Shown in pieces: positions 10,068 through 21,450 of a stretch of 64,000 nucleotides of DNA. Within the stretch, counting starts at the first letter, position 1. Each line of letters begins with the position of its first letter. A program made the position numbers and the translations under genes. The DNA is from Usnea hakonensis. Lineage: Eukaryota; Ascomycota; Lecanoromycetes; Lecanorales; Parmeliaceae. The stretch lies in the NCBI GenBank assembly GCA_013423325.1, contig BLJB01000196.1:50400-114399 (forward strand), in the 5' to 3' direction. The notes under the pieces were generated by a model. It made no database searches. It saw only the letters and a program-made list of their open reading frames with translations, and was not told where the DNA came from.

Positions 10068-12063
10068 ATGTCACACGAGTTGCCATCAGCAGGCGCAAAG
10101 TTTGCTCCAGAGGTCACCCCCGAGGGGAGCCCCAACAGCCTTGACAGTGCGATAGAACAGTATCCTGAAGATATTGGTGACGGAGTGCGTCGAGAATCCG
10201 TTATTAAGGTCACGCGCATCTCAAGTATATTGACCGTCTTGGTGTCCGGTGTCGCGCTGTTTAGCGATGGATACAATGCTCAAATTAGTAAGTGTTGGAA
10301 CGTCGAAAGGAGGCTATTCATATAGCTGGAGCTGATGTTGAATCGTCTAGTCGGATACATGGAGCCTCTGTTCTCAGATCTGTATGTTACGTTGTACTCT
10401 TGCATCGATGCAGCTAAGACGTGATGGCGGCATAAGGTATCCTCATGGTATCTCTTCGACCATCAAAACCCGCCTGTCCAATTCCTACCTCATCGGCGAG
10501 ATTTTTGGCATGCTCACTTTTGGATGTGTCATTGATAAGCTTGGACGTCGGACGGGCATTGTCTTCGCTACTTGCTTCCTCATCCTTGGCATCATTTTAG
10601 CAACTGCGGCTCATGGCGAGTCCCATCTTGGGTGCGTCTTTTGAGACATACCTCAAAGTGCGAGCTCATCACACGTAAGGACTGATGCACGTTGTCAATT
10701 AGGATGTTTTGGATGATGATCGTCGGCCGCGGCGTTGCCGGCTTTGGCGCTGGTGGCGAATATCCAGGTAGATTTCTACAATTAGTGCTAGATGGATATC
10801 TTCGAAAATCGCTGAATATTTGCAGTCTGCGGGACTAGCTCTGCCGAAGCTTCAGACGAAAGTGCTTATGTACGGAAAAGACGAGGGATACTTGTCGCAA
10901 TGTCAACTGATTTCGCCATCGACTTGGTATGTGCTCTCTTACCTATGCATACTTCATCTCAGTTCCCGTACTCATGATTTTCTTCATACTAGGGGTTTGT
11001 TGTCGCCGGGGTCGTAGCATTGATCATTCTAGCGTGCTATGATCAGAAGATCTCCGAAGGCGTCTGGAGGGTAGCGTTCGGACTTGGAATAGTCCTTCCC
11101 CTCACAGTATTCTTATTCCGCATACGGATGATCAACTCGACACAGTACCGTAAGCATGCCATCAAGCATGATATCCCCTACATGCTTGCCCTGAGGAGAT
11201 ACTGGAAACCTATGTTGGGGACTTGTAAGTCACCGAAGCCAGACTCTGAGATGGAAGTCGTCACTGGTTGACAATAGTGTCTATTAGCACTCGCTTGGTT
11301 TTGCTACGACTTTGTAACATATCCATTCGGCATATTCTCCTCTACAATCATTTCACAATTCAATCCAAACAATACATTGACTGAAAACATAGGCTACGGA
11401 GTAAGCTTTCCCTCTCTCCTCCCGTTTGCGTCCTTACTATTCTGTCAAAGGACAATTTGTCACAATAGCTAAGGTTGCTCTCGTTAGACCGTGGTAAACT
11501 GCTTCTACCTACCCGGTTGTATAGTCGGCGGCCTCCTCATGGACCGCATAGGCCGCAAGCAAACAATGACCCTCGGCTTTTTCTGCTGGGGCATCCTCGG
11601 CTTCATCCTTGGCGGTGCACTCGGTCCCATCCAAACCATCTTTCCTCTTTTTGTAGTCCTCTATGGCATATTCAATTCCTTTGGAGAAATGGGCCCCGGC
11701 GTAGCCACTTTCCTCACCGCTTCCGAATCCTTTCCAACGCCGTTGCGCGGCCATTTCATGGGCTTTGCTGCCGCAGTGGGAAAAGCAGGTGCAGCGATTG
11801 GGACGCAGGTATTTACGCCCATTCAGGATAGTTTAGGCAGTGGACAGAAGGGCCAGCAAGGGGTTTTCTTGATCGGTAGCGCATTTGCAATAGTTGGAGG
11901 CATCATTACGTGGGTTTTCATTCCGGATATGGAAAGGAATTTAGAAGGGGAGGATGTGAGATTCAGGCGGTATTTGGAAGAAAATGGCTTTGACACTAGC
12001 GAGCTGGGTGGGGGGTCTTGGACTGAAGAGGTCAAGGGCACGACCTTCAAATTGGATGAGTGA
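10068..12063 (+). CDS. MFS organophosphate:H+ symporter, Git1-like, 510 aa
   Basis: Eight exons: 10068-10287, 10351-10381, 10437-10631, 10703-10767, 10826-10926, 10993-11224, 11288-11400, 11488-12063; all introns are GT...AG and frame is kept throughout. The first membrane segment carries VSGVALFSDGYNAQIIGYM, close to the GIALFSDGY signature of Git1/Pho84-type phosphate and glycerophosphodiester permeases. The two MFS loop motifs are present (DKLGRRTG after helix 2, MDRIGRKQ after helix 8), as is GRGVAGFGAGGEYP. About 12 helices fit the plasma-membrane symporter plan; yeast Git1 is of similar length. Its place next to two phosphonate-type oxygenases suggests import of a phosphonate or another phosphorylated small molecule; inorganic phosphate or glycerophosphoinositol are alternatives. 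Confidence 0.88.
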
Positions 12064-12135
12064 CAGACATATCGAGGGAATCAGGTATTTATTTACATCC
12101 TACCACAAGGTTCCTCGGTCTAGACTGTAATGCGA

Positions 12136-12315
12136 AATCACATGTGTATTTAGAAAACTCTATGCAATGTGACTGCAAGGGTCTCCGTAATAAGTAGACG
12201 AATTGGAAGTCATCAGGCTGGAGGCAATGAGAGCATTCCGGTGATGTTCGGCTGACCCAGCATAAAAACCCTGCCCGGACAGCATTATGTTCAGCTGCGT
12301 CTAGTCGCAAGGGTA
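12136..12315 (+). repeat. Diverged direct repeat, copy B
   Basis: Partner of copy A at 5985-6160, same orientation, beginning 73 bases after the transporter stop. Where copy A has CG, copy B often has CA or TG (for example GCGATGTGACCGCGAG versus GCAATGTGACTGCAAG), the direction expected if B was decayed by C-to-T changes. Not coding. Confidence 0.7.
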
Positions 12316-13176
12316 TGCACAGGCTGCTACTGTCTTGGTAGGAGGAGGCTGTATTCCAGAGGAAAGATCTGTGCTGGGGCTGAGGCTGAATCTGCGGCTG
12401 TGCTGAGGCTGGGGGAAACACAGACACAGATGGCTTAGAGAATTAGTGATTGAGTATTTTCCATTCAGACCGTACCAGTACCAGTTATTCACGTATGTAA
12501 GACGCTTTGGATAGCGGTGACTATTGCCAATCATCAGTCTGAGTCAAAGCCGAGGCCGTGACGATACAGAACTTCCTTTGCTTAAATTGACCTATTACCA
12601 TAACATTCTGCCTCTTATACTCTCTCACATTTCTTATTGTTTCTATCCATGAGAGCCGCTCGCGCTCTTGTTGATTTTCCGTGGGGCAGACTATTTGCTT
12701 CTCTCAATCCCTGCCACCCCAGCAGTTGAGCTGGCTGTGAAGTGTGAGGCAAGGCTGCCAATATCTCCTCGCTTCGTCGTACAGCCCCCTTCCAAATGAA
12801 TTTCGACGTGGGGTATAATGGAACAGCGTACGCCCAGCTTCTGGCTACGAATTACTATTTAACAGCCCATTCCTAAACCTCGAGATCTGTTCCTCAATCT
12901 TTTTCGAGATCGCTTCTATCAAACGTGCTCCAGCAGCAATCCGCCTTCAGTGTCTACGGTCCCACAAAGCCTGCTCCAGCTTGAACACGCGTTCTTCGGC
13001 TGCTTATACCTACCACCAAAGTTGCTCGCCGTACACGTATCTGGTTGTCCATGCTTTCCACTAGATCTGATACAGCGGCACTAGGTACGCCTCCTCGGGT
13101 CACCCAAGAGGCATATTTTATACCCTCTCTTTTAGTATCTTGGGTTTCAGTCCGGAATTGTTTTCTTTGCTAGAAT
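12316..13176. other. Intergenic, upstream of the NLR gene
   Basis: About 860 bases with short GAGGCTG-type repeats near 12375-12410 and otherwise mixed sequence. Nothing gene-like recognised; the last few hundred bases are presumably the NLR promoter. Confidence 0.4.
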
Positions 13177-16100
13177 ATGATGGCGACCCCACACACTCGT
13201 CCCTCACCTGTAATCGAAAGCTTCAATACAGCCCGCGAGGAATTTCTCCGCGACTTTCCCGACGATGAATATGCTCAGCCTCTCTCCCAATTCACGTCCA
13301 TTGACGACGTCTACCATGCCACAGATGACATCCAAAAGGAGCAAGCAAAGTCACGGACACTGCAGAATCTGGCCAAAATCCAACCGTATCTTGAATGTTT
13401 GAATCAGTACGCCACAATCATGGATATTATTGTACAGGTCAAACCAGAGATTCTGGCGTTGATTTGGGTACGAATGATTGCTCCATGTATTATGTAGACA
13501 TTGGCTGACCCAAGAAGGCTCCTGTAAAGCTGCTTCTCATAGTAAGTGCTACTCCAGTCTAACATCGACCAGCTTTGCTGTGTTTACGCTTAAAGCTAGG
13601 TATCTAGCACGTATATGAAGAGCTTCGCAAAAATACTAGAGTCCATGGCACAAGTCGGAGCGGCACTACCGCACTTCAAGCTCTGCGCGGATTTGTTTGC
13701 CCGCAATGAAACCATTCAGCGCATTCTTGGCCTCTTCTTCAGAGATATCTTGGACTTCCACTCAACGGCACTGAAGTTTTTTAGATTAAAGCGTACGCAA
13801 TAAGTCCTGCTACTAGGAGATTGCTAATTCTCTAATTCAGATTGGAGAGTATTATTCGAATCTCTATGGCCGAAATACTCCAGCAGATTTGAAGTAGTTC
13901 TTAAGAACATAGCACAGCATCGGATCATGATGGATAGTGAAGTGACCTTAGTGCATATCACAGAGGCTTACGCCGCTCGAGTCGCTACTTATGAAAAGTT
14001 TGAAAGAGACCAGGAACATGATGAGCGCATGGAATTCCAGAACATCATGACCTCGCTATCTCCACAATTTTACGATGCCGAGCTTGAGACAATAAAAAAG
14101 CGCTGCTCCATACCAGCTGGGAAATGGCTGGAAACAGACAGACGATTTTTAGAGTGGCAAGATGCATCCAATCAATCAGCAAGAGTCCTTTGGCTTACCG
14201 GCATCCCGGGTGCAGGTATGGCGAACGCCACAGAACTGAATACTAGCAAGTGACTGATCTAATCAAGGTAAAACGTTCTTATCATCTATAATCATCAACA
14301 AGTTGCAGAGCAGACTGGATCCGCCTCCTGTTGCCTTCGCATTTCTTAACCATCAATCAGACCACGAAAATCGTACACTAACGATTCTTCATTCTTTTCT
14401 CTTTCAGCTCATGATCGACAACAAAGCACTGCGGCCTGTGCTCGCTCACACGTATGAGAATAACTACCGCAAGCTCACAAGCTCTTCTGAGTTTCTTGAA
14501 GACCTCCTGATTGATCTGTTAAGTGGATCGCGGACTACTTATCTTGTTGTAGATGGAGTGGATGAAGTCGCGGATGTAGAACGTTCATTTCTTTTGAAAT
14601 CCTTGATGAGGTTGCAAAAGTCTCAAAATTTGAAATTACTGATCAGTAGCAGGGCGGAGTACGATATCACTCTCTTTCTAGCGTCGCAATGCGAAAAAAT
14701 CAAAGTTCACGAAAGTAATGCCCAGGATATTTCAGAGTATATCGATTATCGAACCAATAACTGGCTTTCTGGACTCGAAGCAGATCCTGAATTCATCTCT
14801 GAGCTGCGACGCCATACTAAAAACATAGCCATGAAGTCGAAAGGTACGCTATAAATCATTCGAATCTTAGGGATGTTTACTGCTGAGTGATGATCTTAAA
14901 GGAATGTTCTTGTATGCTAGGCTTGTCTGTGATGGTCTCGATCACCTCAGCGACCTAGATGATATGAAAGAAGAGGTCACCAACCTGCCGAATGGACTGA
15001 GTGAAGCGTAAGTATCACATCTAGGTAGCAGAGGCCCTGACTCACACACAACCAAGATATGGCAGGATTCTTCGTCGGATTAATCAAAGCCTCCATCCAT
15101 TGGAACGGGCGCAAGCCAAAGCTATCCTTGAGTGGGTAAGCTGCTCAATTGTCCCAATCACCCAGAACGAAGTCCAGGCAGCTCTTTTCGTGGCTCGCGG
15201 TAAAGACCCTTCTCGTGGCCGAAAAGAACTCCCCTTAGATGTTGTACGGCGCTGTGGTCCGGTCATTGAAATTGTAAACAACCACATACGTTTTGTTCAT
15301 TTCTCGGCGAAAGAGTAAGTTCTTCTCAGTATAGAGAGATTGAGATTTCTTACCAAAAATTCCTCAGATATTTATTCAGCTCCGAAAGCCATGGCTATCT
15401 CACAACGTCTGAAGCTCATTATGCCATCGGGGAAACCTGTTTGCAATACCTATCGAGTGATTGTTTTGATTTGGGACTTTCCGATGAAGCCATGAATGAA
15501 GGCATCCTTCTGGGGGCATATGTTTTGCAGGATTATGCTGCCTCGCATTGGTTGGAACATATCTTGAGAGGCTCAAGGAATCTCAAGACGAGTAGTTGCG
15601 TCAAAGACGTATCCCGCGTTATTGAAAAGATGATAGAGCTTCGAAAGAATTGGACCTGTGATGGCTCATACACTGGCCGTGCTCCAGTACATGGCCTCGG
15701 AATTTTTGAGGAACAGGTGCCGGAGGTTTTTGAAACAGTGTTGCACATATATTCATTTTTGCAAAGACGATGGAGGGAGCTCTCGCTGGATGATGGTGAG
15801 GCTGCTTGCAAGTCTGTAAGATTGTACGCACTGACGCTAGTCTTGTCCAGGAGAATCGTGGGTAAATGAAGACCCTCTCACAATTTCTAGAACTCAACTA
15901 CGAGTCCACGCGCTTCTCGAGGCGGCCCTCTGTCGGTCATCAAGCCATCAACAAGGTTGCAAATGTGCTAAGATACAGCGTCAATACGGATTGCGACTAT
16001 TCAAATGTAATCGCCTTGGATGTCCGTTCTTCAGAAGTGGTTTCGACGCGATGTCAGAAAGAGATCGTCATCTGCTAACGCATGACCGACCATACAAATG

Positions 16101-17037
16101 CGATAGGCCAAACTGCGATTTTTTGGACATGGGATTCGGCTCTCAAGCACGTCTGAACGTCCATTTACGACATCACGAGAAGCAAGGGACAACCCCCATG
16201 GCTCGTCTAGCCGAAGTTGACAACAATGACGATGTGGAGCTCATTCTCCTTGACGCTGTGAAGGCAAATGACTTAGACCTGGTTCGTGACTTCATTGCAG
16301 ACGTACCTCGTTTCCATGACAAGTTGCTTCGCCTGGCCGTAAAGTCGTCCTCTTGTGAAATGTTGGAGGCGCTGTTCAATGTATGCAACAGCATTGAGAA
16401 CATCAAAGATACCGTTCTGACATATGCCGTGCGCGCTGACAATGTTGAAGCATCACGAATGTTGTTAGATCGCGGAGCTTCCGTTGATTCCAATGACGGC
16501 TTTTTCAGATGCATGGCGGATGCAATAGATAAAGTGTCGCCGGAAATGGTCAAGCTTTTGTTGCCATACAACCCTGTACAACGACATCGGTCTTCACAAG
16601 GATTTTTGAGTTCTATGATTCCCTCCAATCCCTACGCAGGAGCATCCCAAGAGGCGAGAGTCATCCAGTGTCTCGGCCTACTCCGAGACTGGACACATGA
16701 AAAGGACGCCTTTGTACATTGCTTCAGAAAAAACGGACAACGATGTCGGTCTATCGCTATCGCGGAATATCTTCTTCGAAATGGTGTGGACGTCAATACT
16801 CGTGAAAAAAATGGTAGAACAGCGTTGTATTGGGCTTCATCGAAAAAGACTAAAAGGAATGCTGAATTTATGAAGTTTTTACTCGAATCAGGCGCAGCTG
16901 TGGAGTTCAGTAATAAGTCAGCAGGAGATAGACCTGGGGCGCGAAACATATCGAAGTGGCTTGGGGTATCATGGGAACAGCTGGTCGAGGAGTCTCACAA
17001 AAAGTACGCGGCGTCTTTAGAGAGGAAGCCTCTATGA
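13177..17037 (+). CDS. NLR-like protein: N-terminal fungal domain, NACHT, C2H2-like fingers, ankyrin; 1,145 aa
   Basis: Nine exons: 13177-13467, 13518-13541, 13600-13792, 13841-14215, 14268-14843, 14902-15007, 15057-15314, 15368-15795, 15851-17037; frame is continuous. Residues ~1-140 resemble a common fungal STAND N-terminal region (DUF7708-like, with VQVKPEILALIWAPVKLLL). The NACHT P-loop GIPGAGKT is at ~290-297, split by intron 4, and the Walker B is YLVVDGVDEV. A winged-helix-like segment (ILEWVSCSIVPITQNEVQAALFV) and HFSAKEYLFS follow, both common after NACHT in fungal proteins. Two cysteine/histidine fingers lie at ~803-859, then ankyrin-like repeats to the end (DNVEASRMLLDRGASVD, GRTALYWAS). 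Such proteins are thought to act in heterokaryon incompatibility or immunity. A role is inferred only from the domains. Confidence 0.85.
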
Positions 17038-17256
17038 GATGATAGATGAGTGCTCCGAGGTCCGAGCTATCAGACGAAAGAACAACGAGCGACTTCCAAT
17101 TCCCATTTTTCAGGACTTCCTCACAATCGCCATTTGCGATTATAGGATTAGAAACCCAGCACTGCAATATCCAGTACGGTGGACAAAGGCTGCTGGTAGG
17201 ATTAGTGAGAATCAGCCAACCTTTTTTTGATGATTTTCCGACTCGTGATTCTTCAA
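17038..17256. other. 3' flank of the NLR gene
   Basis: Short spacer between the NLR stop and the inverted-repeat element. No feature seen. Confidence 0.4.
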
Positions 17257-17848
17257 ATGAACCCCCTAAAGCAGGCCACAAAACAGCACCACCCCGACTT
17301 TCCCGGAGGCACCCCCAAAGTGACCCCCTAAGAAGCGCCTATGGCCGCAGTAACCCCTTACAATACCATTCGAAGAATCTGACTTGTTGATAATCTCCCC
17401 CCCTAGAAAAGGGAACAGAGTAAAAAGGAAAGCTTCAATACGAATACGATAGCGCTTGATATATCTGAATTCTATAAGCGGCTATAGGGTTACTCATGGG
17501 GATCCTGCTCCCCTAAAGCTGTTACCAACCCAGCCTAAAGCACCTATAGGACCCGGTAACCGCTTATAAAAAGCACCAGAAAAAATAATTGAAATTTTGT
17601 TGGCTAGATCAGAAGTGAAGAAAAAAAAGGAGCTGGGCAGCGTAAATACGAGGGCGACTCGAATATTCTTCTCTTGTTTTTTTTCCTGGAGGTGGTGGGG
17701 GACTACTTACGGATCTATCTTAGTTGAATGAAGGAGCCATTTTGGGAGGTCACATGGGGGTACATTGGGGGGACTTAGGGGGCTACTTTGAGGGGAACTT
17801 AGGAGGCTCGGGGTGGTGATTGTAAACGGGGCTCCTCGGAGGGTTCAT
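17257..17848. mobile_element. Putative MITE with long imperfect terminal inverted repeats, ~592 bp
   Basis: The left end reads ATGAACCC followed by C-rich blocks (CACCACCCCGA, CCCCCTAAG); the complement of the right end at about 17750-17848 repeats the same order of blocks over ~85 bases with many mismatches. The interior has no coding frame. I cannot identify a target duplication, so the exact ends and superfamily are uncertain. It lies between the 3' ends of the NLR and SNF2 genes. Confidence 0.55.
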
Positions 17849-17937
17849 CTAAATCAAATAGGTATTGATAAAAGTCAAGTTAAGATGTTGAAAAATGTGT
17901 CACGCGCCATCGAGATGCTACTCAAAGCCTGATTAGC

Positions 17938-20900
17938 CTAGCGCATCCTATAAAGTGGGGTTCCTACCTTCATCAAGCACTCCTTGAGTGACGTTGCACC
18001 AATAGGTTCGCCCGAGTTCATCATTTGCGTAATAATCTCAGATTTGTTTCTCTGTACAAGCACCACATGCTGTATATTCACGTCAGCGAAAACAACAAGA
18101 ATTTGCTGGGAAGAAGTAAGGAGTCTTCTACCTCTTCAATGGAGTCTTTGACGATGTATCGAGTGGCAACGACTTCACGCCTCTGTCCCATCCTGTGGAC
18201 CCGATCAATCGCTTGCTCCTCTGCCATTGGGCTCCATTGCGGTTCGAGAAGATGGACGCGCGATGCTGTCGTCAGATCCAAACTATGAACATCAGTCAAT
18301 GTAAAGATTGCTTAAGGAGGGGCCGGAAGCGGGGAGGCAAGCAGTGAAGTACCCGATGCCAGCAGATCCAATAGAGGCAAGTAGTATGCTGTAGCGGGGA
18401 TCTGTTCGGAACGTCTCTAGTGACAACCTCCTTTGCTCGTCAGTCCGATTGCCATCGACCCTTTGAAATAAAAAGCCGTTTCTAGTCAGAGCCACTTCGA
18501 CCAAATTCAGCATCTTGGTCCAAGAGGAGAAAACGATGCTAGCAAATTCAGTCAATTTTCGGCGAAAAGCTCAAGATTGGAGTTTCTAAGTACCTTTTGG
18601 CAGCCGGAATCATCTTTTGCTCGGACGAAAGATTCGCTAACAATGCCAAGACTTTCGAAGAAGGTTCGTATTCGGCGTAGATATCTGTCGACTCGAGACC
18701 TTGAGCGTCGTTGGATGGATGATTGGACACTTCAGAGTCAAAGCAGAGAGGACAAGACTGGCTCGATATCTGGGTTTCTGGCAGACATCGAGAGCAGATC
18801 GTATGTCCACACCAGACGACCCTGAAGATGATCTTGCTGAGATCACCTGCGGATGATTCCATCTCACAGCTGTCGCATCTTTTCGACGCAGTCATCATTG
18901 CTCTAGTCATCTCCTCTTCGTCAATCATTTCCCCAAATAGATCCCGTGTCTCGCGTGGTAAAAGGTCCAGGCCATGATTACAAACTTGGCGTAATCTCGT
19001 GATCGTCTGAAGGATGTTGCTACCAGATTTAGTTTTGTCAATGTCCGAGGTAGCTGAACGAAAAAAGTATGCAAGACTTCTTTTGAGGACATCGTATTGT
19101 CTACGTTCATTTTGATTGAGTTGGACCTCTTGTGTTACGTTAAATCGTGGTGTCAATTGAAGTTCACCGATAACAGCATCTTTGGTTCTCCTGAGAGATG
19201 TGCATCGGAAAAGTTTCCTCAGTGTTGAGAGCGCCTTCTCAGGATTTGTACTTAATGGAGCCGAGATATGTGAATTGAAACAGGACGCGGAGTCGAATGG
19301 GTACGCTTTCATGAAGGTCAGCAAGGCGCCCAAGTCTTCTACTTTATTGAATATAGGAGTTCCAGTCAAGCACCAACGGTGCCGAGCTTTTAGGGTGGAC
19401 AAAGAGCGATGGCGCTTTGACGATGCATTGCGGATGAGGTGGGCTGAGATGATGTGTTAGCCAAAGTGTCTGCAGAGAAGCTTCTTCTCTCGTCTTGTTC
19501 ACCTTCGTCTAGGACGATGCGATGCCAGTCGCATGCATGAAGCAATTTGGCTCCATTCTTAGAGCTCTTTGTACCATGAAATTCATCACTAACAACGGTA
19601 TCATATGTGGTTAGGACAACATCATAAGTCATCAATTCGAAAGGCTTTTTTCGCCTCTGAGTCCCGTGATAAATATGCCACTTGATCTTTTGAGGATGGA
19701 TGTGCCTGCTGCTGTATAAGTATCTGGCGAGGGTTGACAAATGTGGAAATCACCTTCGAATCTGCTCGTCCCACGCTCCGAGCACTAGATAGAATTTTTA
19801 GGACTCAGAGCTGTCTTATTTGGCTCATGTACTTACGTGAAAGCGGTGTTACGATCAGAGTTGATCGACATCTGACGCCTTCAGAGGACGGTTGAGAGAG
19901 GGAACTCATAATCAAGGCCAGCATCGTTAGGGTTTTCCCTAATCCCATATCCTTCATACAAGTAAGCTTGACTACATCTGAGGAAAGGTAATCGATGCTT
20001 TTGAGAAGAATGGACGAACATCAGCAAGAAGTCCACCTAAGCATAGTGGTGGTGCATCCGCTTGAGTTGAGCCTGTCACTGCATTTCTGTATCTGTGTAA
20101 AGAAAGCTGTGAGTTCTTTCCAAAGAACCAAAGGACCATGATGCAAGCGAAACATACCTTACTTTACCGTCGCGCTGGGGGACTCTACTCCAGAGATTCT
20201 CAAAGTCATTGCCTTCCATTTTGCCACTTTCTTTTTCGACCATCATAGATAGCGCCATTATTTGGTGGCTGCACTTCTCTTAAAATACCGGTCTTCTCTG
20301 TTTGCAAGGGGACCGCTTACTTTTTCAGAATAGTCCGCAAGTGTGAGCTTGGAGCGATCTTTAAGTAGTTTGAGGGTCCTTGGGCAGAATTATCAATCAA
20401 TTGTGATACATCACCTTTCAGACGTGCGTCAGTAGAAAAACATAGTGAAGGCCTGATCGAAGCCTCGACATGCTCTTCTGAAGTGGGAGTGGGATTCGTC
20501 CCTCCTGGTCGAACGAGGTAGTGTGGATTGATGTACGGCACAGTAGTGTCGTAGGAGAGCGGATGCTGCAGGTAGATGCCAGCGTGATCAAGTACTTCAC
20601 CAACATCTCTGCTAGCCTCCTGCGACCCATAGACTGTTATGCACAGTTGGTAAGAACCAATTTCTCGCTTCACGTCTTTGCTCTTGGGCGGCTCTAATAT
20701 AAAGGCGACAAGAGTCACCCGGTATTGCTCCGAAATTTTGATGAGCGGTCTTGCAAGATTTTGACGTAGTAAGCCCCCATATGCCAGAGACTCGTAATGG
20801 CGCACCATCACCGAATTTCCGGAGACCTTCAGAGCAACATCGATCCGAGCACCATGGAATGTTCCAACTGCGTCGAGCCTTATGTTCGACACCTGCTCCA

Positions 20901-21450
20901 CAATCTGGCAAGAGTCAGGACAGCAATATACCTAACCTGGAAATCCGACGCACCATGCCAAAGCAAGTCGAGTATTCATGCTTCTCTTGATAGTGAAGAT
21001 TTATATCAGGTATGTCCACCAGTGGCGTGTCTAAGATTGTTAGACCAAGATTGGACAACCTCATGGCAACAAATTCGCATACTCACTTGTCACTGAGGTT
21101 GGTTGCGTTTCAGCATGGGGGCTTGAACTTGAAGTGGAATAGGAATTGTATAGTCTTGCATTCTCCCCAGCACTCAACATGAGTTCCTCCGTACTGGCGG
21201 GCGGTATGAGTCCAGGGGAAAGTCCGCCTAAGGGACTGTAACAGGAGACATTTCCTCCGTGAATATAGCTATGCGTTAAGTTTGGCGTAAGCTCATCCTC
21301 TGCTCCACTTGAGAGCTTTGGAATTTTGTGGGCCTGAGACGGACACTCTAGATATTCTAAAGCACCGTCGCTAATCTCCGGCGCAAGCGCTGGGGGCGAT
21401 CTTTTTCGAGTCTGAGGCCATAGGCAGTCCTCCAGAAAGTCTTGACCCAT
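17938..21450 (-). CDS. SNF2-family ATPase with inserted RING finger (Rad5/HLTF-like), 958 aa
   Basis: Twelve exons on the minus strand: 21450-21087, 21030-20954, 20904-20321, 20268-20158, 20092-20020, 19951-19837, 19784-19754, 19705-19503, 19443-18594, 18538-18353, 18282-18132, 18069-17938. All introns are 48-70 bases and keep frame. Helicase motif I DMGLGKT (~404-410) and the DEAH box (~518-521) are each split by an intron. Motif III region RWCLTGTP follows; a C3HC4 RING (C709 to C753, with CGHTICSRC) is inserted between the two RecA lobes, and the C-terminal lobe has DLTTASRVHLLEPQW and RVHRMGQRREV. Proteins of this plan remodel DNA in repair and can act as ubiquitin ligases. The ~380-residue N-terminus has no recognised domain; a HIRAN domain is not clear. 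Orthology to Rad5 itself is uncertain. Confidence 0.87.

Noticed and set aside
9793..10155. Open frame overlapping the start of the Git1-like gene
   Set aside because: It overlaps the transporter's exon 1 in another frame and resembles no protein.
15796..15850. Donor GTAAGA at 15816 in the NLR gene
   Set aside because: It puts exon 9 out of frame with a stop; donor GTGAGG at 15796 keeps the frame (DDGESWVNED).
19706..19753. In-frame TGA and a 30-base intron in the SNF2 gene
   Set aside because: Using the later CAG acceptor makes a normal 48-base intron and yields EQIRRHIHPQKIKWHIYHG, as the family expects; no pseudogene is needed.
20269..20320. Apparent one-base frameshift between exons 3 and 4 of the SNF2 gene
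   Set aside because: With the acceptor at GAAG the frame breaks, but the next acceptor (GTGCAG at 20269-20271) gives a 52-base intron and the in-frame family sequence LKNHQIMAL.
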